Shown: piece after piece, positions 1-6,955 of the stretch
How positions within the stretch are numbered: position 1 is the first letter of the stretch
Layout: each line of letters opens with the position of its first letter
Origin: Limnospira fusiformis SAG 85.79
GTDB lineage: Bacteria; Cyanobacteriota; Cyanobacteriia; Cyanobacteriales; Microcoleaceae
DNA length: 64,000 bases
Direction of reading: 5' to 3'
Assembly (NCBI RefSeq): GCF_012516315.1
Contig: NZ_CP051185.1
Span: 4,469,363 to 4,533,362, forward strand
The notes under the pieces: model-generated
Database searches by the model: none
What the model was told of the DNA's origin: nothing
Seen by the model: only the letters and a program-made list of their open reading frames with translations
Made by a program: the position numbers and the translations under genes

Positions 1-1
1 T

Positions 2-239
2 ATGACTCAACAAGTTCCCGAACCCAATGCCGAGTTACTATCCGCCGATGATGTTCATCAAGATGTGATGACCCTAACAACGGCATTAGAACAGCGCCAT
101 GCTGAACGCCAAGCCTATCAGATTTTATCCCGACCCGATATCCGTAATTTACGCTCATCGCATCCTATCCAAGGGAATTTGTAGTACAGAAGAGGAAGCC
201 AGAGAACGCGCCCTGAGCATTTTAATCGCTGAAGGTTGA
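2..239 (+). pseudogene. Small helical protein gene, frameshifted (copy 1)
   Basis: Encodes a short acidic protein starting MTQQVPEPNAELL. The first frame stops at about 183, but the next frame continues at once with ICSTEEEARERALSILIAEG and stops at 237-239, so one frameshift separates two halves of one small protein. A near-identical copy lies at 3406-3643 and a degraded C-terminal piece at 7480-7557. In all three places it precedes a hicB gene, so it belongs to the duplicated segment. I do not recognise the family; the C-terminal half looks like a helical antitoxin tail. Confidence 0.45.
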
Positions 240-274
240 GAAAGCGAGTTTCAAATAGCCATTAGAGACAAACC

Positions 275-473
275 ATTAAAATTAAAGCAATCATTTGGCA
301 CGAAAAAGATGTTTGGTGCGGTTCAGTCCCCGCCCTTCCCGGTTGCCACACCTGGGCATCCAGTGAGGAAGAATTGTTAGTTATGCTCGCAGATGCTGTT
401 CAGGGTGGGCTCGAAGTTGCCAGCAAAGAACCAGAAATCACCCCAGAAAAAACTGATTGAATTGTCTTTATGA
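275..473 (+). pseudogene. hicB: HicB-like antitoxin, start and frame lost; hicA reduced to a stub
   Basis: The sequence matches the intact HicB at 3679-3879 almost base for base. Here the ATG start is ATT (275-277), and two A residues are missing near 450, breaking the frame before the C-terminal LIELSL. The following hicA is cut after its first four codons: the ATG at 470 reads MKSI and then runs into a repeat that ends it as MKSIRVRDN (stop by 499). In the intact pair at 7702-8108 hicA continues. This is a dead HicB with a beheaded toxin. Confidence 0.7.
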
Positions 474-479
474 AGTCCA

Positions 480-569
480 TTAGGGTTAGGGATAATTGAG
501 AGATTTGAGGGTTGATGGTAGCTCCTCAATTCTAGCCAATCTGCATCAACGGCGATCGCACCGGGTGAA
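480..569 (+). repeat. Dispersed element preceding WD40 copies
   Basis: A roughly 90-bp segment beginning ATTAGGGTTAGGGATAATTG and ending in two HIP1 octamers around CACCGGGTGAAATG. It recurs with few changes at about 3884-3975 and 5354-5444, and in split form at 42440-42484 plus 43047-43100. Shorter pieces lie at 7447-7478 and 9235-9285. It always leads into a WD40 coding piece, and at copies 1 and 2 it has fused to the start of hicA. Confidence 0.7.
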
Positions 570-1214
570 ATGGCGATCGCACCACGGGAAGCCATGGGAG
601 GACATAGTAACCGGGTAGAAGCAGTAGCGATCGCCCCCGACGGGAAACGAGCGGTCTCGGCATCGTCGGATAAAACCCTGAAACTGTGGGATTTGGAGAC
701 CGGGACGGAACTGGCCACCCTTACTGGGCATAGTTGGTCGGTAAATGCAGTAGCGATCGCCCCCGACGGGTTCCGAGCGGTCTCGGCATCCATGGATAAA
801 ACCCTGAAACTATGGTATTTGGCGACGGGGACGGAACTGGCTACCCTCACCGGGCATAGTCGCGGGGTAAATGCAGTAGCGATCGCCCCCGACGGGAAAC
901 GAGCGGTCTCGGCATCCATGGATAAAACCCTGAAACTGTGGGATTTGGAGAGGGCGACGGAACTGGCCACCCTCAGAGGGCATAGTTGGTCGGTAAATGC
1001 AGTAGCGATCGCCCCCGACGGGAAACGAGCCGTCTCTGCATCGGATGATAAAACCCTGAAACTGTGGGATTTGGAGACGGGGGAAGTGTTAGCCACCTTC
1101 ACCGGGGAAGGTGCGATGGAGTCCTGTGCCATTGCACCGGATGGGGTGACGGTGGTGGCGGGGGATGGGTCGGGGCGGGTGTATTTTCTGCGGTTGGAGG
1201 GGTTGAGCGGTTAA
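570..1214 (+). CDS. WD40 repeat protein, partial propeller
   Basis: A 214-residue protein built from four nearly identical WD40 blades of about 42 residues (pattern GHSxxVNAVAIAPDG, AVSASxDKTLKLWDLETGTE), then a divergent C-terminal blade with CAIAPDGVTVVAGD. WD40 propellers are protein-interaction scaffolds and usually need seven blades, so this is probably the C-terminal remnant of a larger protein or must oligomerise. The VAIA tetrapeptide is encoded across a HIP1 octamer in each blade, and the blades are nearly identical in DNA, implying recent internal duplication. Related pieces at 3976, 5445, 7322 and 43080. The start at 570 lies inside the dispersed repeat, so true expression is uncertain. 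Confidence 0.6.
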   Translation: MAIAPREAMGGHSNRVEAVAIAPDGKRAVSASSDKTLKLWDLETGTELATLTGHSWSVNAVAIAPDGFRAVSASMDKTLKLWYLATGTELATLTGHSRGVNAVAIAPDGKRAVSASMDKTLKLWDLERATELATLRGHSWSVNAVAIAPDGKRAVSASDDKTLKLWDLETGEVLATFTGEGAMESCAIAPDGVTVVAGDGSGRVYFLRLEGLSG

Positions 1215-1273
1215 TATCACTGTGGACTCTCTAATTTTGTGAAAATTACCGAAATATCTCAACTGATTCACTC

Positions 1274-1477
1274 AGGGAAATTGCCAAAGTCTCCGAAACA
1301 GGACAGATTATCATTCCACCAGAAATGCCGAAAATCTCTAGCTTGGAGGTGGGGACAGAAATCATCTTGACTGATACAGGCAAGGGGATTTTAATTCAGC
1401 CCAAACCGCCTTTTCCTCCTACTACTTTAAATGAAGTAGCCCGCTGTTGGAAGTATAACGGTTCACCCAAAACCTGA
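1274..1477 (+). pseudogene. AbrB-type antitoxin, start codon lost
   Basis: Same length (68 codons) and nearly the same sequence as the intact AbrB/MazE-fold gene at 5774-5977, but the ATG has become AGG (1274-1276). The downstream reading frame (IAKVSETGQIIIPPEM) is preserved. It follows the WD40 copy in the same order as at 5445-5977, so the two regions are segmental duplicates. Confidence 0.65.
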
Positions 1478-1523
1478 GAGGATATGGAAGCGGCTATTAG
1501 CCAAGGCATTCAGGAGCCATGGC

Positions 1524-1652
1524 ATGATTGCAGTTGATACCAATATTGTAGTAAGATATTGGGTGGGGTGGGTTAGGCGCGAGACTATTTTCAGCCAAAA
1601 TAGTGATCTCAAATCGCGCCGTAACCCACCGGCACCCTCTGTTTTCCCCTAA
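1524..1652 (+). pseudogene. VapC-type PIN toxin, truncated after its first strand
   Basis: Begins MIAVDTNIVVRY, the standard PIN-domain N-terminus with the first catalytic Asp (VDTN), then runs into the repeat beginning at 1551 and ends at 1650-1652. Only about 12 residues are PIN sequence. It is the toxin partner of the preceding AbrB-type pseudogene. Confidence 0.6.
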
Positions 1653-1932
1653 AATAGCGGTGGGTGCGTCCGCTCTAGTTTTGCTCTAACATCTCGTCAA
1701 AAACCCGCACCCACCCTACGAAGAGTGATTTTTAGCTCAACCGTAAGATATTGGGTAGGGTGGGTTAGGCGCGAGATAATTTTCAGCTAAAACAGTGAAT
1801 CTCAAATCGCGCCGTAACCCACCACCCTCTGTTTTCCTTGACAATAGCGGTGGGTGCGTCCGCTCTAGTTTTGCTCTAACATCTCGTCAAAAACCCGCAC
1901 CCACCCTACGAAGAGTGATTTTTAGCTAATGT
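1551..1932 (+). repeat. Tandem pair of 190-bp palindromic repeats
   Basis: Two consecutive copies (1551-1742 and 1743-1932) with only scattered differences. Each contains two inverted-repeat modules: GTGGGTTAGGCGCGAG pairing with CGCGCCGTAACCCAC, and GGTGGGTGCG pairing with CGCACCCACC. This structure suggests a miniature, non-autonomous mobile element duplicated in tandem. It inserted into the PIN gene at 1524. The stretch holds no gene. Confidence 0.7.
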
Positions 1933-1983
1933 AATGACAATTACATTTTACCCCATTTTGTCTCAAGAGCCATTATTTTCAGT

Positions 1984-2307
1984 TTAATCTGATTGATAAT
2001 GATAACGTGCTTGTAAAAAATAAACCTTATTTCCTGTTACTTTGTAAACTAAACGATGCTCTAAATCAATGCGTCTTGACCAAGTATCTGCGGCAATATA
2101 TTTTAGCGGTTCAGGTTTTCCTAACCCGGTAAACGGTTCACCATCAAGGATATCTGCGACTAAATCTAGGATTTTATCTCCTTTTTTGGGTTCAGTGCGA
2201 TACCACCAAGCTAAATCTGCTTTAAAATCAGGACTAAATACAGGAAAATAACCTGAAATATGATCGTTAGGGGTTTCATTGGCTTGTTTTTTCTTTTTAG
2301 GACTCAA
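1984..2307 (-). CDS. yoeB: YoeB-family mRNA-interferase toxin
   Basis: A 107-residue protein with the Txe/YoeB layout: Lys-rich start, FSPDFKADLAWW helix, KILDLVADIL helix, the GKPEPLKY strand, WSRRIDLEHRLVY with the conserved basic/Glu/His residues, and the C-terminal ARYHY tail. YoeB toxins are ribosome-dependent mRNA endonucleases held inactive by YefM. Its start overlaps the yefM end by 11 bases, the usual antitoxin-first order. The N-terminus is longer than in E. coli YoeB (about 84 residues), so an internal start is possible. Family assignment is firm. Confidence 0.88.
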   Translation of the reverse strand: MSPKKKKQANETPNDHISGYFPVFSPDFKADLAWWYRTEPKKGDKILDLVADILDGEPFTGLGKPEPLKYIAADTWSRRIDLEHRLVYKVTGNKVYFLQARYHYQSD

Positions 2308-2584
2308 TTCCTAACTCCTCTTTTAATTCATCTACCGTTTGAGGAGTTGCGGTGCTATTTTCTGACCATTCTAAAGCACGAAATAAACGTTTTGCATTTT
2401 CGGGCGATCGCAGTAAATAGACACATTCTAATAAACTCTCTAGCTCATCTTCGGCAATTAACGCCACATTTTTCTCATTGGGGCGCTTAATGACCACAAT
2501 CTGACGCTGATCACACACTTCATCCAAAATAGTGGCTAAATTCATTCTCGCTTGAGAATAAGTGGTTTCTTTGCTTAACATCAT
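2297..2584 (-). CDS. yefM: YefM/Phd-family antitoxin
   Basis: A 95-residue protein starting MMLSKETTYSQARMNLATIL, the Phd/YefM DNA-binding fold (TYSQAR...LDEVCDQRQIVVIKRPNEKNVALIAEDELESLLE), followed by an acidic C-terminal tail (TVDELKEELGIES) that would neutralise YoeB. Such antitoxins repress their own operon cooperatively with the toxin. Two start codons are adjacent (2584 and 2581). Operon with yoeB downstream. Confidence 0.88.
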   Translation of the reverse strand: MMLSKETTYSQARMNLATILDEVCDQRQIVVIKRPNEKNVALIAEDELESLLECVYLLRSPENAKRLFRALEWSENSTATPQTVDELKEELGIES

Positions 2585-2734
2585 TTTTGCTAGATAACTT
2601 CTACAACATTATTGTACAATACTAAGGGGTTCTTGATCCACTAATTCTGGTAAACTTCGATACTGATTCAGCCCGGCCATAAAATCACAACTGTCCCATC
2701 TAACCCCCTGTCAAAATCACTCCTTTTTCAATTT

Positions 2735-2947
2735 ATGATGACCCTTACAGAACTACTCCCAGCCATTAAACAACTTTCACCCCTTGACAAAATTAAACTG
2801 ATTCGTTTGTTGGCTGAAGAAATGGAATCACGAGAAAAAATTGCCCCTTTAGAACCCGGTAAAGCCTATAATTTACCAACTCCTTACAATAGTTTTGGTG
2901 CGGGGGCGATTCTGATGCAGGTCATAGAATCCAGTGATGAGGCTTAA
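2735..2947 (+). CDS. Small helical partner of aspartic-protease-like protein
   Basis: A 70-residue protein (MMTLTELLPAIKQLSPLDKI...LIRLLAEEMESREK) with two amphipathic helices and a flexible C-terminus. It resembles the small cyanobacterial antitoxin-like proteins that sit in front of PIN or protease genes. The stop overlaps the start of the next gene (TAATG at 2945-2949), so they are translationally coupled. Function unknown; a regulatory or antitoxin role for its neighbour is inferred from arrangement. Confidence 0.55.
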   Translation: MMTLTELLPAIKQLSPLDKIKLIRLLAEEMESREKIAPLEPGKAYNLPTPYNSFGAGAILMQVIESSDEA

Positions 2948-3360
2948 TGACAATGCGATTTTTTTACTCTACCACTGATTCATCTCAAAATGAATTTGAT
3001 AGCCTGCCGCAAATCCCCATGATTATTCGGCGAGAGGGTCATACGGTTGAAGCCATTGGATTAGTTGATAGTGGTGCAACGGTAAACGTTATGCAATTAG
3101 ATATGGGACAACAATTAGGGGCTGTCTGGGAAGACAACAAGGCAATCATTCAACTGACTGGTAATTTAGGAAAGCAACCCGCGATACCTTTGTTGGCAAT
3201 GGTTTAAATTGGCGATATTCCACCGATTCAGTTGGTGTTTGCTTGGACAAAAAACCTCGATACATCTCTGATTTTAGGACAAACAAACTTTTTTATGGAA
3301 TTTGAGGTGTGTTTTTACCGTTCCCGGATGGAATTTGAGGTTAAACCTAAGTTTCTATAA
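2947..3360 (+). pseudogene. Retropepsin-like aspartic protease, in-frame stop
   Basis: Encodes MIIRREGHTVEAIGLVDSGATVNVM: the D-S-G-A motif is the catalytic signature of single-domain (retroviral-type) aspartic proteases. A TAA at 3205-3207 interrupts the frame after 86 residues. Beyond it the same frame stays open for 50 codons to the next TAA (3358-3360) and reads IGDIPPIQLVFAWTKNLDT and ILGQTNFFMEFEV, the expected C-terminal half of the fold. One C-to-T change (CAA to TAA) would explain the break. Compare the intact gene at 11004-11369. Confidence 0.65.
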
Positions 3361-3405
3361 ACGGTAGGGCGTGCATAATTCCTATCTGAAACCGGAAGGT
3401 AAACT

Positions 3406-3643
3406 ATGACTAAACAAGTTCCCGAACCCAATGCCGAGTTACTATCCGCCGATGATGTTCATCAAGATGTGATGACCCTAACAACGGCATTAGAACAGCG
3501 CCATGCTGAACGCCAAGCCTATCAGATTTTATCCCGACCCGATATCCGTAATTTACGCTCATCGCATCCTAGCCGGGGGAATTTGTAGTACAGAAGAGGA
3601 AGCCAGAGAACGCGCCCTGAGCATTTTAATCGCTGAAGGTTGA
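3406..3643 (+). pseudogene. Small helical protein gene, frameshifted (copy 2)
   Basis: Near-identical to 2-239. The first frame encodes 60 residues ending at 3586-3588; the continuing frame encodes ICSTEEEARERALSILIAEG to the TGA at 3641-3643. The same shift in both copies shows the frameshift predates the duplication, or that the two pieces really are separate. It lies directly before hicB. Confidence 0.45.
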
Positions 3644-3678
3644 GAAAGCGAGTTTCAAATAGCCATTAGAGACAAACC

Positions 3679-3879
3679 ATGAAAATTAAAGCAATCATTT
3701 GGCACGAAAAAGATGTTTGGTGCGGTTCAGTCCCCGCCCTTCCCGGTTGCCACACCTGGGCATCCAGTGAGGAAGAATTGTTAGTTATGCTCGCAGATGC
3801 CGTTCAAGGTGGGCTCGAAGTTGCCAGCGAAGAACCAGAAATCACCCCAGAAAAAAAACTGATTGAATTGTCTTTATGA
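3679..3879 (+). CDS. hicB: HicB-like antitoxin (UPF0150), orphan
   Basis: A 66-residue protein MKIKAIIWHEKDVWCGSVPALPGCHTWASSEEELL...: the short HicB fold with the PALPGCHTWASS signature and a C-terminal LIELSL. HicB antitoxins neutralise the HicA double-stranded-RNA-binding toxin. Here hicA is cut after MKSI (ATG at 3876) by fusion to the WD40-linked repeat, leaving HicB without its toxin. An intact hicBA pair lies at 7702-8108 and a dead copy at 275. Confidence 0.8.
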   Translation: MKIKAIIWHEKDVWCGSVPALPGCHTWASSEEELLVMLADAVQGGLEVASEEPEITPEKKLIELSL

Positions 3880-3975
3880 AGTCCATTAGGGTTAGGGATA
3901 ATTGAGAGATTTGAGGGTTGATGGTAGCTCCTCAATTCTAGCAAATCTGCATCAAGGGCGATCGCACCGGGTGAA

Positions 3976-4242
3976 ATGGCGATCGCACTACGGGAAGCGA
4001 TGGGAGGACAGAATAACGGGGTAGAAGCAGTAGCGATCGCCCTGGACGGTAAATTTGCTATTTCCAGTTCATGGGATAACACTTTAAAAGTATGGAACTT
4101 AGAGACAGGTACAGAAGTAGCTATGTTTCTTGGAGAAGCGGAGATGAGTTCCTGCGCCATTGCACCGGATGGGGTGACGGTGGTGGCGGGGGATGAAGGG
4201 GGGCGCGTGTATTTTCTGCGGTTGGAGGGGTTGAGGGGTTGA
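3976..4242 (+). pseudogene. WD40 fragment (copy 2)
   Basis: Reads 88 residues with about one and a half WD40 blades (VEAVAIALDGKFAISSSWDNTLKVWNLETGTEV in pieces, then CAIAPDGVTVVAGDEGGRVYFLRLEGLRG). N- and C-terminal edges match the 570-1214 protein, so internal blades have been lost. Too short to fold as a propeller; a remnant. Confidence 0.6.
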
Positions 4243-4316
4243 GAAATGGGGTTGCTTAACCCGATTGGGGTGAGGCGGCAAAGGTTAGGGCAGCCACCGG
4301 GTTTCTTTCCCTGCAT
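4241..4316 (+). repeat. AAACCGGGTTTC hairpin-repeat family member
   Basis: Member of a 65-75-bp family whose ends are versions of GAAACCGGGTTTC flanking a GGTGAGGATGCAAAGATTG-like core. Other members: 7404-7446 (part), 7566-7632, 8123-8190, 8927-8992, and a fragment at 6263-6320. The inverted ends would fold into a hairpin; likely a miniature palindromic repeat. Confidence 0.5.
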
Positions 4317-4496
4317 CCGAATCACCAACCCGACCGCTATAATGGCAAAAAGAAACCTCTGGAAAACAGGATGCCAATCACCTTAAACAAAGGACAAGAA
4401 AAATTATCACCCAGTAGGGGCGAAAAATTTTTCGCCCCCAAACCCATCAATTCCATAACCTGATTTCTCAATTAATCTGTATTGAAGTGAGCCACC

Positions 4497-4748
4497 ATGA
4501 GTTTATCCCTTACGCCAGAAACTGAACAACGCATTGCCCATACCCTCAATCAGGGACAATACCGTTCCGCTGATGAAGTGATATTAGCCGCCTTAGAACT
4601 CCTAGAGAAACGAGAACAATATTTAGCCGAACTCCGCCAGCAAATCGAAATCGGGTCAAGCCAAATTCAACAAGGAAAAGTTACCGATGGAGAACTGGTG
4701 TTTAGTCGTCTGCTCAACGGTTTACAGCAACAGATAGAGGATTCCTAA
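4497..4748 (+). CDS. parD: ParD-family antitoxin
   Basis: An 83-residue protein MSLSLTPETEQRIAHTLNQGQYRSADEVILAALELLEKREQYLAELRQQI (in pieces): the ribbon-helix-helix ParD/CopG fold, with the QGQYRSADEV signature and a helical C-terminal toxin-binding tail. It would repress its own promoter and neutralise ParE. Its TAA overlaps the ParE ATG by one base (4748). Confidence 0.9.
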   Translation: MSLSLTPETEQRIAHTLNQGQYRSADEVILAALELLEKREQYLAELRQQIEIGSSQIQQGKVTDGELVFSRLLNGLQQQIEDS

Positions 4749-5038
4749 TGGGGACTTATTCATTCTCTGATGCTGCTCTAGCTGACTTGGAGACCATTTC
4801 TGTATCCCTATCGGAAATAAACCCAGACTTAGCTATTAGATTTTTTGAAAAAGTCCGGGATAAATGCCGTCAGTTTGCTCAATTTCCCAATATGGGCAAA
4901 AACTACAGTCACATCAAGACAAATCTCCGAGGTTTGATTGTGGAAAATCACATCATATTTTACTTCCCTCGACCTGACGGTATCGATATTGTTCGCATCA
5001 TTAATGGTTATCGAGACCTAGAATCATTGAATATCTGA
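4748..5038 (+). CDS. parE: ParE/RelE-superfamily toxin
   Basis: A 96-residue protein (FSDAALADLETISVSLSEI, FFEKVRDKCRQFAQFPNMGK, LRGLIVENHIIFYFPRPDGIDIVRIINGYRDLE) with the ParE order helix-helix-four strands and the conserved FPNMG and RIINGYRDLE segments. ParE toxins poison DNA gyrase; RelE relatives cleave mRNA. Directly coupled to ParD. No obvious damage; probably an active module. Confidence 0.88.
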   Translation: MGTYSFSDAALADLETISVSLSEINPDLAIRFFEKVRDKCRQFAQFPNMGKNYSHIKTNLRGLIVENHIIFYFPRPDGIDIVRIINGYRDLESLNI

Positions 5039-5355
5039 AAATCTACAACCGGGTTTCTCCGATTAGCTTGGAGAAAAACCGGCAACTCCCAGCCACCCGG
5101 GTTCTGGGCTGTGGTGGTCGGTTGGCGATCGCCCTGTTGGGGTTGGGGATGGCGGATAAAGGTTTCATCGTCAATACAGCCATAGTATTGCGCCAGGGAA
5201 TTATCCTCGTTTCCAGAGGTGCTTTCTACTGTGGGTGTTGCTTGTGGAAAAGGCGGCGGAGTTGGCTGTAAAGATTCTACCAAGAGTTTGAGCAATACCC
5301 AGCGATCGCCTGGAGGTAAATCTAAGACTTGTTTTGGCAATTGTTGGAAGGTCAT
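5008..5355 (-). CDS. Cyanobacterial antitoxin-like small protein
   Basis: A 115-residue protein MTFQQLPKQVLDLPPGDRWVLLKLLVESLQ then a Pro-rich linker and LAQYYGCIDDETFIRHPQP. The N-terminal LPxxDRWxLLxxLxESLQ helices and GCIDDETFxR block are typical of small cyanobacterial antitoxin-like proteins; the same GCIDDETFIRH block remains as a relic at 37266-37310. It converges on parE and overlaps its 3' end by 31 bases. No toxin partner follows, so it may be an orphan, and the last ~50 residues may be non-native. Confidence 0.5.
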   Translation of the reverse strand: MTFQQLPKQVLDLPPGDRWVLLKLLVESLQPTPPPFPQATPTVESTSGNEDNSLAQYYGCIDDETFIRHPQPQQGDRQPTTTAQNPGGWELPVFLQANRRNPVVDFQIFNDSRSR

Positions 5356-5444
5356 TAGGGTTAGCGATAATTGAGAGATTTGATGGTTGATGGTAGCTAC
5401 TCAATTCTAGCAACTCTGCATCAAGGGCGATCGCACCGGGTGAA

Positions 5445-5714
5445 ATGGCGATCGCACCACGGGAAGTCATGGGAGGACATAGTAACGGGGTAGAAGCAGT
5501 AGCGATCGCCCCCGACGGGTTCCTAGCGGTCTCGGCATCCTGGGATAACACCCTGAAACTCTTGGATTTGGAGACGGGGGAAGTGTTAGCCACCTTTATC
5601 GGGGAAAGTGGTGCGATGAAGTCCTGTGCGATCGCACCGGATGGGGTGACGGTGGTGGCGGGGGATGGGTCGGGGCGGGTGTATTTGCTGCGGTTGGAGG
5701 GGTTGAGGGGTTAA
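5445..5714 (+). pseudogene. WD40 fragment (copy 3)
   Basis: Reads 89 residues with one complete blade (VEAVAIAPDGFLAVSASW, DNTLKLLDLETGEVLATF) and the same C-terminal blade as at 570-1214. Flanked upstream by the same ~90-bp repeat (5354-5444) and downstream by the AbrB gene, mirroring 480-1477. A remnant of a longer WD40 gene. Confidence 0.6.
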
Positions 5715-5773
5715 TATCACTGTGGACTATCTAATTTTGTTAGAATTACCGAAATATATCAACTGATTCACTC

Positions 5774-5977
5774 ATGGAAATTGCCAAAGTCTCGGAAACA
5801 GGACAGATTATCATTCCACCAGAAATGCGGAAAATCTATAGATTGGACGTGGGGACAGAAATCATCTTGACTGATACAGGCAAAGGAATTTTAATTCAGC
5901 CCAAACCGCCTTTTCCTCCTACTACTTTAAATGAAGTAGCCCGGTGTTGGAAGTATAACGGTTCACCCAAAACCTGA
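5774..5977 (+). CDS. AbrB/MazE-fold antitoxin
   Basis: A 67-residue protein starting MEIAKVSETGQIIIPPEMRK: the SpoVT-AbrB swapped-hairpin DNA-binding domain (AKVSETGQIIIP, IYRLDVGTEIILTDTGKGILIQP). The C-terminal LNEVARCWKYNGSPKT is the toxin-contacting tail typical of VapB partners of PIN toxins. The PIN gene that should follow is only a relic (from 6024). The copy at 1274-1477 has lost its start. Confidence 0.8.
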   Translation: MEIAKVSETGQIIIPPEMRKIYRLDVGTEIILTDTGKGILIQPKPPFPPTTLNEVARCWKYNGSPKT

Positions 5978-6023
5978 GAGGATATGGAAGCGGCTATTAG
6001 CCCAGGCATTCTGGAGTCATGGC

Positions 6024-6195
6024 ATGATTGCAGTTGATACCCAATCTGGGAAAAAGTTACCATTATGTATGGGTAGACTGGCGGGGTTTCCCTTGAGATG
6101 GCTACAGGATTTTGGCTCCGGTCAGAGGAGAAATTGTCGAAATATGGCGAGTTTTACATGGCAGACAAGACCGAGAAGAATGGTTGAGCGATTGA
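6024..6195 (+). pseudogene. Toxin relics: PIN N-terminus joined to a ParE/RelE C-terminus
   Basis: An ATG at 6024 reads MIAVDTQSG, the first PIN strand, then loses PIN similarity. At 6118-6195, in a different frame, the sequence reads VRGEIVEIWRVLHGRQDREE and stops at 6193-6195. That is the C-terminal strand of a ParE/RelE-type toxin (EIWRVLHGRQDR is characteristic). Two unrelated toxin genes have been deleted into each other. Neither can be functional. Confidence 0.5.
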
Positions 6196-6419
6196 TGGCG
6201 AGGAAGGATGAAAATAGCTGCAGCCATTCTAACCCCAGATGCGATCGCTTTGTTAATCAGGTTTGGGTGAGAAGGCAAAGGTTAGGGCAGCCACCGGATT
6301 TCTGGGGTCTAGGTTGCTGGGACGATTTTATCAAAGCTTTAACCTAATGTTGGGAAATTGTCCCCTGATGTTTCCAGAAGGCAAAATAGTAGATACCAGC
6401 CCGAGCCATGACCACAAAC

Positions 6420-6632
6420 TTAGAGTGCTACTGTTTCAAAGGCAATGCGTAGGGGATTATCAGAATGCGGTAAAAAGTTGAGCTTTTCAAACCCAATCAC
6501 TTGCCCCTGTTGGTCCTTCATTAAAATCACCTCATCCCCCGTTTCTTCCGCTTCCACCTCATCTTGAGGATTACCAAACCAGACAACAAGTGTATTGCCG
6601 GTGCGGTCATAGAATACTTTTACTTCTGCCAT
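6420..6632 (-). CDS. DUF2283 family protein
   Basis: A 70-residue protein MAEVKVFYDRTGNTLVVWFG...DEVILMKDQQGQVIGFEKLNFL: the compact beta fold of DUF2283 (YDxxGNTLxVWFG, DexxxxxDxxGxVIGxExLxF). DUF2283 genes commonly follow DUF4258-type genes, and the pair is widely predicted to be a toxin-antitoxin module. Here it overlaps the upstream gene by 13 bases, consistent with coupling. Function unproven. Confidence 0.75.
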   Translation of the reverse strand: MAEVKVFYDRTGNTLVVWFGNPQDEVEAEETGDEVILMKDQQGQVIGFEKLNFLPHSDNPLRIAFETVAL

Positions 6633-6955
6633 AATTGCTCTCCTTCCTTAATAGCACTGGTTCGATAGGCTGTAATTAAAAATCCTTCTCCATTTAAGCG
6701 TCTAGTCACCGCACAAACCCAACGTTTTGTACCATCATTACGGTAGAATAGGTAAACCTGAGCATCAGTGTTACTAAGACGAACTTCGTCTGGGTCGCTT
6801 AATGTATTTTGTACCTCGGTCAAGCGGTTGATCATGATTGGATGCTTAACGGTGACAATAAACTGCCAATACTCGGCAGTTGTGCGAACACAGAAGCCAA
6901 GAGGGGGGACGATTTCAAAGAGGATTTCAGGATTCGATCAGGAATCATCATTCAT
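6620..6955 (-). pseudogene. DUF4258-like partner gene with an early in-frame TGA
   Basis: The best frame starts with an ATG at 6955-6953 (MNDDS), overlapping the upstream gene's stop. It meets TGA at codon 6 (6940-6938), then continues open as SNPEILFEIVPPLGFCVRTT, EYWQFIVTVKHPIMINRLTE and WVCAVTRRLNGEGFLITAYR. The late part (KxHPIM, VQNTLSDPDEVRLS, GEGFLITAYRT) fits the small RNase-like family found beside DUF2283. Translation could restart at 6835 (MINRLTEV), which would lose the N-terminal strand. The TGA alone damages an otherwise intact 111-codon gene. Confidence 0.5.

Noticed and set aside
377-1132. Long minus-strand frame opposite the WD40 gene
   Set aside because: A repeat-driven shadow: it contains stop-free antisense of the WD40 blades and no recognisable domain.
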